DNA of 21,063 nucleotides, taken from assembly GCA_964491805.1 (NCBI GenBank), contig CAZBGU010000016.1, positions 1 through 21,063 of the forward strand, read 5' to 3'. Below are positions 6,281 through 15,100 of this stretch, one piece after another. Position numbers and translations under genes: made by a program. The notes beneath the pieces are model-generated. The model was not told the origin of the DNA and searched no databases. It was given only the letters and a program-made list of their open reading frames with translations. Each line of letters begins with the position of its first letter. Position 1 is the stretch's first letter. This DNA is from UBA11704 sp964491805. GTDB lineage: Bacteria > Patescibacteriota > Minisyncoccia > Phycocordibacterales > UBA5272.

Positions 6281-6318
6281 AAAGAAGTGTGGCACATAGT
6301 TATGTGCCACACTTCTTT
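6281..6318. terminator. 18-bp hairpin after gyrB
   Basis: AAAGAAGTGTGGCACATA (6281-6298) and its perfect reverse complement (6301-6318) form an 18-bp stem with a 2-base centre. On the minus strand it begins 49 bases past the gyrB stop, and the stem's last strand ends CTTCTTTT, giving a short U-rich end. It probably ends gyrB and insulates the next leftward promoter. The U tract is weaker than at 5890. Confidence 0.65.
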
Positions 6319-6366
6319 GTATTAGAATTGCCCTTTTTCTCGGGAAAGACTATCTTCTCTTTTCCT

Positions 6367-8448
6367 TTAGATATCAAGATTCGCCTGCTTTGCGTATGTC
6401 TGAATGAAACTCTTACGTGGACCAACCTCGTTACCCATAAGCATTTCGAATATCTTGTCTGCCTCTTCTGCTTCATGAACAGAGACAATCTTAAGCGTGC
6501 GAGTCTTTCTGTCCATCGTTGTCTCCCAAAGTTCGTCAGCATTCATTTCTCCAAGACCCTTGTAACGTTGAATTGATGGCTTCTTTGATGATTTCTTAAT
6601 TGTCTTCTCCTCTATCTCCTCTTTTGTATCTTCCTCATCAGCTTCGTCACCACCATCTTCTTCACCAACAACTTCTGCTTCATCTTCAGAAAAACCAAGT
6701 TTTTTCATGACAGCAAGTTTTTCTTCGTCTGAGTATGCATAGTGAACTTCTTTACCAAATGCAATCTTATAGAGTGGTGGTTGTGCGATGTATACATACC
6801 CTGCCTCTATAATAGGTCTATAGTAGCGATAGAAGAACGTGAGGAGAAGTGTACGAATGTGAGCACCGTCGACATCGGCATCTGTTGCTATGATAAGCTT
6901 ATGATAGCGACACTTTTCAATATTAAATGTATCACCAATAGCTGCACCCATCGCAAGTACGAGGTTCTTGATCTGTTCACTACCAAGCATACGATCAAGA
7001 CGAGCGCGTTCGACGTTAAGAATCTTTCCACGAAGTGGAAGAATGGCCTGTGTGACACGATCACGCCCCATCTTGGCAGTACCACCAGCAGAATCACCCT
7101 CTACTATAAAGAGTTCAGAGTCACTTGGGTCGTTACTTTGACAGTCAGCAAGTTTACCTGGAAGTGAAAAGCCTTCAAGTGCCCCCTTACGAAGAACTGA
7201 ATCCTTAGCAGCCTTAGCAGCCTTGCGTGCACGAAGTGCAAGAAGACCTTTATTAACAATTTCCTTAGCATCATCTGGATTCTCCTCCAAGAAAAGAGTA
7301 AAGGCGTCTGAGAACACAGTTGCAACAGCACCTTGTGCCTCCATGCTTCCGAGTTTGGACTTTGTCTGACCTTCGAATTGAATTTCGCGTAGCTTTACGG
7401 ATATAACAACCGTAAGACCTTCGAGAACGTCATCACCGGTAAGATTCTCATCTTTCTCTTTGAGAATACCTGCTTTACGCGCATAAACATTAATAAGACG
7501 CGTGAGGGACGTCTTGAATCCAGTTACGTGAGTACCTCCCTCTGATGTGTTGATGTTATTAGCATATGCAGCAACCTTTGTAGAAAGATCGTCAATATAC
7601 TGAAGTGCGATTTCAACACCGACGTTATCTTGGACCTTATCAACATAGAAAATATTTTTATGAACAGGCTTTGAAAGCTGATTGTAATGCTTAACGAGAG
7701 ATTTCAAACCACCTTCAAAATAAAATGAAACCCCTGGCTGCTCAAGACCAAGATCAGAAAGATAGGTTTCTCCTTCTATATCAAGCTTACCTTCATAACC
7801 ACGTGCATCGATCACATGAATCTTGATACCGCGAACAAGATATGCCTGCTGACGAAGGTGAGATACTATTTTTTCCCATACAAATGTTGTGCCTTCTTTA
7901 AAAATTTCTGCATCAGGCTTAAAGGTTACTATCGTACCATGAAGCTTACTCTTGCCAATCTGCTTCACAGCTGCCTTACGTACTCCCTGCTTGTACTCCT
8001 GCATAAAAATACCTCCGTCATGATGAACTTCTACCTTACACATGATAGAAAGCGCGTTGACAACAGACGCACCAACACCGTGAAGACCTCCCGTTGCACC
8101 TGCGTATCCATCACCACCAAACTTACCTCCAGCATGAAGTGTACACATAATAGTCTCAAGTGCTGATACTTTGGTTTTTGGATGAATGTCTGTTGGTATA
8201 CCTCGACCATTATCGACAACCCTGATTACGTCACCAGGCAAGATGGCTACCTCAACGCGGTCAGCATGACCATTCATCGCCTCATCTCGAGAGTTGTCGA
8301 AAATCTCCCAAATAAGATGATGTAACCCATCAGGCCCGGTAGACCCGATATACATACCAGGTCGCTTTCGTACTGGCTCTAGCCCTTCGAGAACCTGGAT
8401 TGAACTTGCATCGTATGCCCCCTTTTTCTTATCGTCTTTTGTTGCCAT
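6367..8448 (-). CDS. gyrB: DNA gyrase subunit B
   Basis: A 693-residue ATPase subunit of DNA gyrase, which with GyrA introduces negative supercoils. The GHKL ATPase domain shows WEIFDN (catalytic E48, N52), DNGRGIP (D79 onward) and GLHGVG (about 121-126). The transducer holds QTKSKLG. The Toprim domain shows EGDSAGG and DADVDGAHI, and the tail has the GyrB-type QRYKGLGEMN. Residues 584-625 form an acidic then lysine-rich insertion (EEDGGDEADEED followed by KKSSKK) between Toprim and tail. A start at 8475 would add MMDRYNFIT, but the ATG at 8448 is chosen because a consensus TATAAT lies over that extension. ParE is the alternative, and GyrB fits the tail better. gyrA is not in the window. Confidence 0.95.
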   Translation of the reverse strand: MATKDDKKKGAYDASSIQVLEGLEPVRKRPGMYIGSTGPDGLHHLIWEIFDNSRDEAMNGHADRVEVAILPGDVIRVVDNGRGIPTDIHPKTKVSALETIMCTLHAGGKFGGDGYAGATGGLHGVGASVVNALSIMCKVEVHHDGGIFMQEYKQGVRKAAVKQIGKSKLHGTIVTFKPDAEIFKEGTTFVWEKIVSHLRQQAYLVRGIKIHVIDARGYEGKLDIEGETYLSDLGLEQPGVSFYFEGGLKSLVKHYNQLSKPVHKNIFYVDKVQDNVGVEIALQYIDDLSTKVAAYANNINTSEGGTHVTGFKTSLTRLINVYARKAGILKEKDENLTGDDVLEGLTVVISVKLREIQFEGQTKSKLGSMEAQGAVATVFSDAFTLFLEENPDDAKEIVNKGLLALRARKAAKAAKDSVLRKGALEGFSLPGKLADCQSNDPSDSELFIVEGDSAGGTAKMGRDRVTQAILPLRGKILNVERARLDRMLGSEQIKNLVLAMGAAIGDTFNIEKCRYHKLIIATDADVDGAHIRTLLLTFFYRYYRPIIEAGYVYIAQPPLYKIAFGKEVHYAYSDEEKLAVMKKLGFSEDEAEVVGEEDGGDEADEEDTKEEIEEKTIKKSSKKPSIQRYKGLGEMNADELWETTMDRKTRTLKIVSVHEAEEADKIFEMLMGNEVGPRKSFIQTYAKQANLDI

Positions 8449-8457
8449 AGTAATAAA

Positions 8458-8463
8458 ATTATA
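8458..8463 (-). promoter_or_regulatory. gyrB -10 box, near-leaderless start
   Basis: A perfect TATAAT on the minus strand ends ten bases before the ATG at 8448. Initiation about seven bases downstream would put the 5' end of the mRNA within 2-3 bases of the start codon. No Shine-Dalgarno is present, so translation would be essentially leaderless. No good -35 is visible. Confidence 0.5.
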
Positions 8464-8519
8464 TCTGTCCATCATACCATTTTTTGCATAAGATTACCAG
8501 AAAAAAAGAGTAGAAAACA

Positions 8520-8547
8520 TTGACAAAAGTTGATAATACTATAGAGT
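8520..8547 (+). promoter_or_regulatory. Promoter of the YfiH-like gene
   Basis: A consensus TTGACA (8520-8525) is followed after 16 bases by TAGAGT (8542-8547). Transcription would begin near 8554, leaving about 38 bases of leader before the ATG at 8593. It is divergent from gyrB. Confidence 0.45.
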
Positions 8548-8582
8548 AATACTAAGTAGTTCACCCAAACACAACCTGCAAA

Positions 8583-8587
8583 GAGGG
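8583..8587 (+). promoter_or_regulatory. Shine-Dalgarno of the YfiH-like gene
   Basis: GAGGG ends five bases before the ATG at 8593. The divergent gyrB, 145 bases away, has no such element. Confidence 0.6.
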
Positions 8588-8592
8588 CCGCA

Positions 8593-9300
8593 ATGGCATA
8601 CGTCACAGCAACAAAGATCGAAGATCTGTGGGGTGGGATTACCACTCTCGCTGCGTTTGGTCTTCATAAAGGAGACGGGAGCAAGGAGATCATCCCTTGG
8701 TCACTTAAGATGTCAGAAGTGATGACACTGATTAACGGCACCGCTTCGTTGGCAGTCAGCGCCTTTTCATTCAATGCGAGGAGAATCTTCTTGCTTGAAA
8801 GCGGCGACCACGAGGCCATGAAGGGGCTGCAAAGCCATGCACTCGTTGAGATGGCGAAACCACAGATCTCCGCGGTGTGCAAAGGTTACGCAGTCTTGTC
8901 ACCTGGAGACTCATGTGCACTTCTCACTGATGGGCACGCTATAATCGTGGCGAAGTTCGTTAGTAGAGACGGTGTACGCAAGGTGCTCGTCATGAACCCG
9001 AAAGGAACCATGACAAGAAGAGACCTGACTCCCATCATCAACGAGCTTCCAAGCGGAAGATCATCGCCACTTCATGTCTGGGTAGGTTTTCTCAAAACCG
9101 CAAAGGACTATGAATGGGAATGTACCAAGGAAGGTGTTGCCATTCGAAAAATCCTATCTGACTGTGGGCTCGACTATCACAACGTCACAGTAGATAGGAC
9201 GATTGATGTATGTGGAGGCTGCGATTCTGAAGGCACCCCTCTCTGGCACTCAGGCAACAACCAACACAACCTGGTGGTTGTGAACCATCATTACCCGTGA
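8593..9300 (+). CDS. Possible degenerate YfiH/laccase-domain-like protein
   Basis: A 235-residue soluble protein with no signal peptide. Four blocks, in order, resemble the YfiH (DUF152, multicopper polyphenol oxidase or purine nucleoside phosphorylase) fold: PGDSCALLTDG (C108) for the family's ADC motif, VMNPKGTM for HAGWRG, VWVGFLKTAKDYEWE for the PxIGxxxYEV block, and a C-terminal VCGGC then LWHSGNNQHNL for the C...SYRRDG end. If that is right, the catalytic histidine of HAGWRG is Asn (N135) and activity is doubtful. The resemblance is by eye. The gene has its own promoter, Shine-Dalgarno and terminator, and sampled lines are about 47-53% G+C, above most neighbours. Confidence 0.6.
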   Translation: MAYVTATKIEDLWGGITTLAAFGLHKGDGSKEIIPWSLKMSEVMTLINGTASLAVSAFSFNARRIFLLESGDHEAMKGLQSHALVEMAKPQISAVCKGYAVLSPGDSCALLTDGHAIIVAKFVSRDGVRKVLVMNPKGTMTRRDLTPIINELPSGRSSPLHVWVGFLKTAKDYEWECTKEGVAIRKILSDCGLDYHNVTVDRTIDVCGGCDSEGTPLWHSGNNQHNLVVVNHHYP

Positions 9301-9319
9301 TCAACACGACTACAACGCT

Positions 9320-9352
9320 CCCCCTGCTGACACCAGGGGGTTCGTCATTTTG
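9320..9352 (+). terminator. Terminator of the YfiH-like gene
   Basis: CCCCCTG (9320-9326) pairs with CAGGGGG (9334-9340) around a 7-base loop, followed by TTCGTCATTTTGT. It starts 20 bases past the TGA. The T tract is interrupted, so efficiency is uncertain. The minus-strand side has no T run, so murD's terminator is not obvious here. Confidence 0.6.
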
Positions 9353-9372
9353 TAATAACAGCGCACGACAGG

Positions 9373-10710
9373 TTAAAGTTCTGGTGCTAGTTTCTTTACA
9401 AGTTCGAGAAACTTATCGTTCTTTTCATACTCATTTGCAAACTCTTTACTAAATGAAGTAAACGCTGGAGAAAAGACAATAATATCACCTTCCTCCGCAA
9501 GTGATAGGGCCTTTTCGAGACATTCTGCAAGTGTTGGAAACAAATAATCCTTTGGGAGTTTTATTCTGTCGGTGCCAGTCCCTTCAAGATAGATAATTTT
9601 CTTGGACATAACAAGCATCATCTCTTCAAGTGCTGTAAGTGGGAGACCTTTATCGGAGCCACCTATAATAAGTATCGGTTTCTTGTGATAAACGTCAGTA
9701 ACTGCCTCGATAGCAGCAAGAGTCGCATCTGGTGTTGTGGCATTGTTATCGTTGATAATCCTGATATGTTTCTTACCATACACACCAAGATCTTGAAGTC
9801 TACCTTCAACACCAGGGAATTTTGCAATTGCCGAACGAATCTCCTCATCACTCACACCACACTGAGATGCTGCCTCATATGCTAATTGAGCAGCAACCTG
9901 ATTATGAACACCGATCAACTTCATCTCGAACTGCTGATGACCAGGCACAACCATTGCAACTTTCTCTCGTTTGAGAATTTCGTGACTTGCCTGCTGACTA
10001 GCAATAAGAACATCATATTCAGTTTGGTGGCGATAGATATTAGCTTTATCTTTAAAATATAACTCCTTGTCATTCTTGTAATAATTCATGTGATCATCAA
10101 GGAAGCTAGTGAAAACAGCTATGTGTGGACTAATTTCCATATCACCAAAACCTTGCAACTGCCAAGAATCAAGTTCCATCACCAAAAAATCACCCTCTTC
10201 AACTGAATCAAGCAATGGAAGATTCGCAACCCCTCTAACATTACCTCCAATATGAACACGAAGCCCTGTGCTAGCAAGAATATATGCAATAAGTTGTGTG
10301 ACGGTACTTTTTCCACGTGTTCCTGTCACTCCAATAATTGTTACCCCATCAACACGCTTCATGATTATATTTGAAAGAAGAGCAGCAGACATGTACACAG
10401 GAATCTTTAACTTCTTAGCATATTCAATGTATTCACTGTCATACGGAACACCTGCCGCCTTCATAATAAAATCTTTACCTTCAAAATCTTCTTTTTGGTG
10501 TCTGCCAAGCGTGTACGTTAAATTCGGGTATTTTTTGAGTACTTCAAGTGATGACGCTAAGTCTGCTTCTGTCTTAATATCAGTAACAGCAATATGAGCC
10601 CCGTTCTCTGCCATAAAAGCAGTATCTCCAACGCCTCGACCAAGAACACCGAGCCCCATTACTGTCACACTCTTTTGATCAAAAAATTGCTGATACAGTT
10701 CTTTTTTCAT
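9373..10710 (-). CDS. murD: UDP-N-acetylmuramoyl-L-alanine:D-glutamate ligase
   Basis: A 445-residue cytoplasmic Mur ligase that adds D-glutamate to UDP-MurNAc-L-Ala using ATP. The N-terminal Rossmann-like UDP-binding domain shows VMGLGVLGRG. The ATP loop is GVTGTRGKST (GTRGKST at about 130-136, Arg where E. coli MurD has Asn). The lysine in YFKDKANIY (about K222) fits the carbamylated lysine. The C-terminal domain has NDNNATTPDATLAAI and FSPAFTSF. A TTG at 10722 inside murC would add four residues; the ATG at 10710 is preferred. It begins 4 bases after the murC stop, so the two are surely co-transcribed, and no Shine-Dalgarno is seen. Confidence 0.93.
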   Translation of the reverse strand: MKKELYQQFFDQKSVTVMGLGVLGRGVGDTAFMAENGAHIAVTDIKTEADLASSLEVLKKYPNLTYTLGRHQKEDFEGKDFIMKAAGVPYDSEYIEYAKKLKIPVYMSAALLSNIIMKRVDGVTIIGVTGTRGKSTVTQLIAYILASTGLRVHIGGNVRGVANLPLLDSVEEGDFLVMELDSWQLQGFGDMEISPHIAVFTSFLDDHMNYYKNDKELYFKDKANIYRHQTEYDVLIASQQASHEILKREKVAMVVPGHQQFEMKLIGVHNQVAAQLAYEAASQCGVSDEEIRSAIAKFPGVEGRLQDLGVYGKKHIRIINDNNATTPDATLAAIEAVTDVYHKKPILIIGGSDKGLPLTALEEMMLVMSKKIIYLEGTGTDRIKLPKDYLFPTLAECLEKALSLAEEGDIIVFSPAFTSFSKEFANEYEKNDKFLELVKKLAPEL

Positions 10711-10714
10711 ACTA

Positions 10715-11986
10715 TTACACAAATGTTATTTTATTAATTTCTTGAAATGCATCTCCAGCGCCCATATTCACGATGACAGATTTCATGTTAGTGATAGATT
10801 CAATCGTTGCAGGAATCTCCGTAAGTGATTCGACCCTTCTTGCATGACCACCTGCCTGGTTAATAGAATCAACAACAATATCTTCATGAATAATTGTAGT
10901 ATCTTCTGCCCGTGCTTTATAAATTGGAAGAATAAAAACTTCGTCGATATCTTTGAGTACACGGACAAAATCTGTTAACAATGCCTTTGTCCTTGAATAA
11001 AGATGAGGTTGAAAAAACATTACAAGATGATGTGACTCATATGGATATTTTTCTCTGATTGCTTCCACTGAAGCAGCAATTTCTCTTGGATGATGACCGT
11101 AGTCATCGTACACAGGGACACCGTGTACTGTCTTACCTTTATACTCAAGTCTCCGCCATGTACCTGGAAAAAGTTTGAGGCCGCTGCGTATTTTTATTTC
11201 ATCAAAACGTAACAAAGAAAGAAGCGCGATCACGAGCTGAGCATTACGTTTATTGTGTTCGCCAAGCACAGAAAGATCAACACTTCTCGTGTCGACTGTA
11301 TCAGCGTTAACCGTCTTACATAAAGAGCTTAATTGATTGTCAGCATGTGCAATAAGAAAACCATGTACAGGAAGCTTATCTGCAAAGGATTGGAATGCGC
11401 TCTTGATATCATCGAGGTCTTTGTAGTAATCAAGATGATCTTCGTCTATGTTAGTAATGATTGCGTGTGTTGGATGCAGGTTAAGAAATGATCGCTTGTA
11501 CTCACACGCCTCAACGATCATGTACTCGCTATCCCCTTTGATGAAGTTGGTTTGCTTGCCGTGTTCATCTTTTAAAAGACTTCCTACAATAACCGTTGGT
11601 GTAACACCGCAGGCCTTCATTGCATAATACGTCATTGCGGTTGTCGTTGTCTTCCCATGAGTTCCTGCAACAGCGATGGTAATTTTATCTTTAGTCACCT
11701 CACCGAGTGCCTCTGCATAGGTCTTCGTTGCGACACCAAGTTCTTTAGCGTGAACAAATTCTACGTTATCTTCTCTAATCGCGATGGTGTACACGACAAG
11801 CTCAACATCAGATGGTACACACGATGCATCATGAGGTACTGTGACAGTAATCCCCTCTTCACGCAAAGTATCAATAAGACTAGAAGGTGAGATATCTGAA
11901 CCAGATACCGTATGCCCTTGTGATACGTAATACCTAGCAAGTGCCGAAAGTCCTATCCCCCCAATACCAATACAGTGAATTTTCAT
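10715..11986 (-). CDS. murC: UDP-N-acetylmuramate:L-alanine ligase
   Basis: A 423-residue cytoplasmic Mur ligase that adds L-alanine to UDP-MurNAc, the first peptide step of peptidoglycan synthesis. It begins with the MurC-type nucleotide-sugar loop HCIGIGGIGLSALA. The ATP loop is GTHGKTTTT (108-116). EDHLDYY, GEHNKRNA, YDDYGHHPREI and FFQPHLYSRT are family-typical. It is shorter than E. coli MurC (491) but complete in all three domains. The ATG at 11986 lies about 7 bases after an extended -10, so the mRNA is probably leaderless. It is the first gene of a murC-murD pair. Confidence 0.95.
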   Translation of the reverse strand: MKIHCIGIGGIGLSALARYYVSQGHTVSGSDISPSSLIDTLREEGITVTVPHDASCVPSDVELVVYTIAIREDNVEFVHAKELGVATKTYAEALGEVTKDKITIAVAGTHGKTTTTAMTYYAMKACGVTPTVIVGSLLKDEHGKQTNFIKGDSEYMIVEACEYKRSFLNLHPTHAIITNIDEDHLDYYKDLDDIKSAFQSFADKLPVHGFLIAHADNQLSSLCKTVNADTVDTRSVDLSVLGEHNKRNAQLVIALLSLLRFDEIKIRSGLKLFPGTWRRLEYKGKTVHGVPVYDDYGHHPREIAASVEAIREKYPYESHHLVMFFQPHLYSRTKALLTDFVRVLKDIDEVFILPIYKARAEDTTIIHEDIVVDSINQAGGHARRVESLTEIPATIESITNMKSVIVNMGAGDAFQEINKITFV

Positions 11987-11993
11987 AGTTATA

Positions 11994-12002
11994 ATAATAC
12001 CA
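11994..12002 (-). promoter_or_regulatory. murC extended -10 promoter, near-leaderless start
   Basis: On the minus strand TGGTATTAT is an extended -10 whose last base is 8 bases before the ATG. The expected start of transcription therefore falls on or next to the A of the start codon. The surrounding 133-base gap (11987-12119) holds imperfect hairpins such as ACATCT/AGATGT but no T-tract terminator for the upstream giant gene. Confidence 0.5.
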
Positions 12003-12119
12003 TAGGATAGATATGTGAGTACAACTTAAAAATAACACTACCTCCACCAAACAACATCTCTACTTCATAGATGTATTTGCAGTGCACCATTTACAGCACA
12101 ACACTGTCGCTGTCATGCT

Positions 12120-15100
12120 TTAAGGGCTAACTACTGGAACCTGATCACCTACAATGTTTGTTGGAGCAAGGACTGGTGGAGTCACACCGCTAACACCATC
12201 TGGTGAAGAGGTTGGTTCTGTGGTAGGGATTGGTTGTGTACTTGTACTCGCTGTACTACTTGCGATTTCAACTGTTTGAGGAGAAGTCGTACTGACCACA
12301 CCTTGGGTACTTGACCCAACACCTCCGGTTGTATCAACCTGTACACTTCCATTAGTCGATGGTTGCATAAGTGGTATTTGTGAAGCGTTCATCATGCTTT
12401 CCACCTGATCGCCGGTGAGACATACGTTTGAACCATCAGCTTTCTTAATACATACTTTGTCAGTATAAATTTCCTTTGCAAAAAGTTTGTCGAAATATCC
12501 AGAAACAGCTTTGACGCTAAGTGAAAGATATTCCGTAACAATAGAATTACCTGCTTTTATTTTTGAGACAATAGAGTCGTACACAGAAACAGAAGGAGCA
12601 GAAACAAGAGGGCTTCCTGTTGCCACAAGATCAGCAATGCCTGAGAGAGAACTAATAGTTACCGCTTTGTGACGATTCTCCACCACCATGAGAACCGAGG
12701 TTGTTGTCGCAGTTTCATCAGCATCAGAGATAGCGCGTCCAAGAGAGTACCCTGCTTCTGTCTGCTTCATTGCATACCCTTCTGTTGAAGTTGAGATAGT
12801 AAGAAGGTCACCTTTCTTTACGACACCATTTTCATTTGTAACACGAACAGGAACACGACCGGAGAATGCAACAGGAGCACCATTTGTGGTATTACCACTA
12901 AGTAAGATACCCGGACGTGTCGAGATAACACCGAGAGCTTCTTCACCACTTCTTGCTTTTCTAATCGTAGACATGTGGTACTGAGAAGATCCTGTATCGT
13001 CAATATTCCATGACTCAGTTGTAGTAGAAAGCGCAACAACGGTTCCTGGTAAAAGCGCTTCTTGTGGGTTCTCTTTTGGATAATTTTCTGCGAGGTCAGC
13101 AGGAGAACCAATTGTTGTCGCACCATCAGTGAAGACATCACCATTTGCTTTTATCTTAAAGACAGTATTACCAGTACTTGTCACATCAGAAATAACACGG
13201 AACACGTCAGTACTTGTTGCAGACGTTGCTTTGTATACATCAAGAGTTGACGATGGCGTTGAGGTGCCGATACCTACGTTACCATTTGCTAACACTTTCA
13301 TGTATACAGATCCAGACGACGAAGCAACAGTGAGAGGATTGAGGGCGCCTCGCCCAGTTACTGAAAACATTGAATCCGTGTTAGATGTAGAGGTGCCTAC
13401 TACTACATTACCTTGAAGAGAAGCCAGAAAAACAGAGCCGTCAATTAATCCAAGTCCAGGATTAAGGATAATATTACCACCGTTGCCAGAAGTCCCTTCT
13501 GTTACACCAGCAGAACCAGCTAACACAGTAAAGTTTCCACCACTTCCGGAAGTAGAACCACTAGCATCGCCTCCGTCACCAGTTACAAAGCTGATATTTC
13601 CACCATCGCCTCCGCTAATAAAACCTGAGTAACCTCCTTTCCCTGTTGTTACTGTGAATGCCCCTGCATCTCCAGAATTAAATGTTAGAGCCCCACCATT
13701 ACCAGTAATAAATGAAACACCTCCTCCTAATCCATTTTCAGAAGTTCCACCACCGCCACCAACAACCTCAAGAGCAAGAGGAGCGTTTCCTGAACAACAG
13801 TCACTCGCATTGATGATCGCCATTCTTGCAGAAGGGGAAGTTGTACCTATTCCGATATTACCATTCACAAGGATAGAGAATAGACTTTCACCAGATGACG
13901 ACAAAACTCTCACAGGATCAGTTACACCGTCCCCGGCAATAGCAAATTGTGAAGAAGGGGTAGACGATCCAATACCTACGTTACCATTCGCAAGAATAGA
14001 GAAGAGAGTAGTACCTGTAGATGATGCTACAGAGAAGAGATTATACGCGCCACGTCCAACGACAGAAAGCATTGATGCAGAATATGTGTCACGTGTTGAA
14101 GTTCCTACCATAACATTACCATAGGTATTTGCCAAGACCACTACACCCTCACTACTTATCGAAGAAGCTTGTCCACCGTTAAGATATACAGAGCCACCAT
14201 AATTTTGTGCAGGACCAGAACCAGCAGAACCACCAGTAACAATAAAGTCTCCACCAGCCCCAGCCGCTACTACAGAACCAGTACCTCCCGTGCCGCCAAT
14301 AAAACTAAATCCTCCTCCTTTACCACCTAGCGCTCCATTACCACCAGTGCCACCAGTCATAACAACACCACCACCTCGTTTATTACTACCTGACCCAATA
14401 CCACCAGTGAGAACAAGGGCGTCGATAGCGTCAGAGGTACTGACAGCTGATTGCCCAATTACACTAAGTTGTGCATTTGGGGAAGATGATGCCCCTACAA
14501 CTGTCATTCCATTTGCAAGAATAGAGAAGAGAGTGGCGCCAGTAGAGGATGCAACCTTCATAAGGGTACTTGTACCTGTTCCAAAAACAGTAAGCATTGC
14601 ATCTGGTGTTGAAGTACCAATACCAACATTATTTCCTCGTATTGCAAGCGTAGAAGAACCACTACCAGCGTTAGTGTTAAACAGTATCCTTTTTGACGAA
14701 TCCTCTACCCTCAAAACGAGATCACCATTGACTGAATCTTTGCTCCATTGACTGTTCGAAGTAGGAAGAGCGATAGCACTCATTGCACTACCACCATTAA
14801 AGAATCTTAATGCTGGGTTATTAGAACCTTCAATAATAAGACCATCTGCAAGTGATGAAGTATTGATATGTAATAACGCAGACGGAGCAGCAGTACCAAC
14901 CCCAACATTCCCATTTGCAAGTATAGAGAAGAGCGTAGCACCAGTAGAAGAGGCTACCTTCATGAGATTGTTAGCATTCGTACCACGAACAGTAAGCGTT
15001 GAATCTGGTGTGGTGGTGCCAATACCTACATTTGTATAATAGGTTCCTGTTCCACCAAGAGCCATACAGTTGGAGCAACCAACCTTCGACTCAAAGCCGA

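Noticed and set aside
5945..6325. A rightward frame of 126 codons over the small GC-rich gene
   Set aside because: It begins with GTG without a ribosome binding site and runs through the gyrB hairpin. The leftward frame has promoter, Shine-Dalgarno and terminator.
8449..8475. N-terminal extension MMDRYNFIT of GyrB
   Set aside because: The TATAAT promoter element lies inside it, and MATKDD is a more natural beginning.
10711..10722. TTG start of murD overlapping murC
   Set aside because: The ATG four codons downstream gives the usual MurD N-terminus and sits 4 bases after the murC stop.
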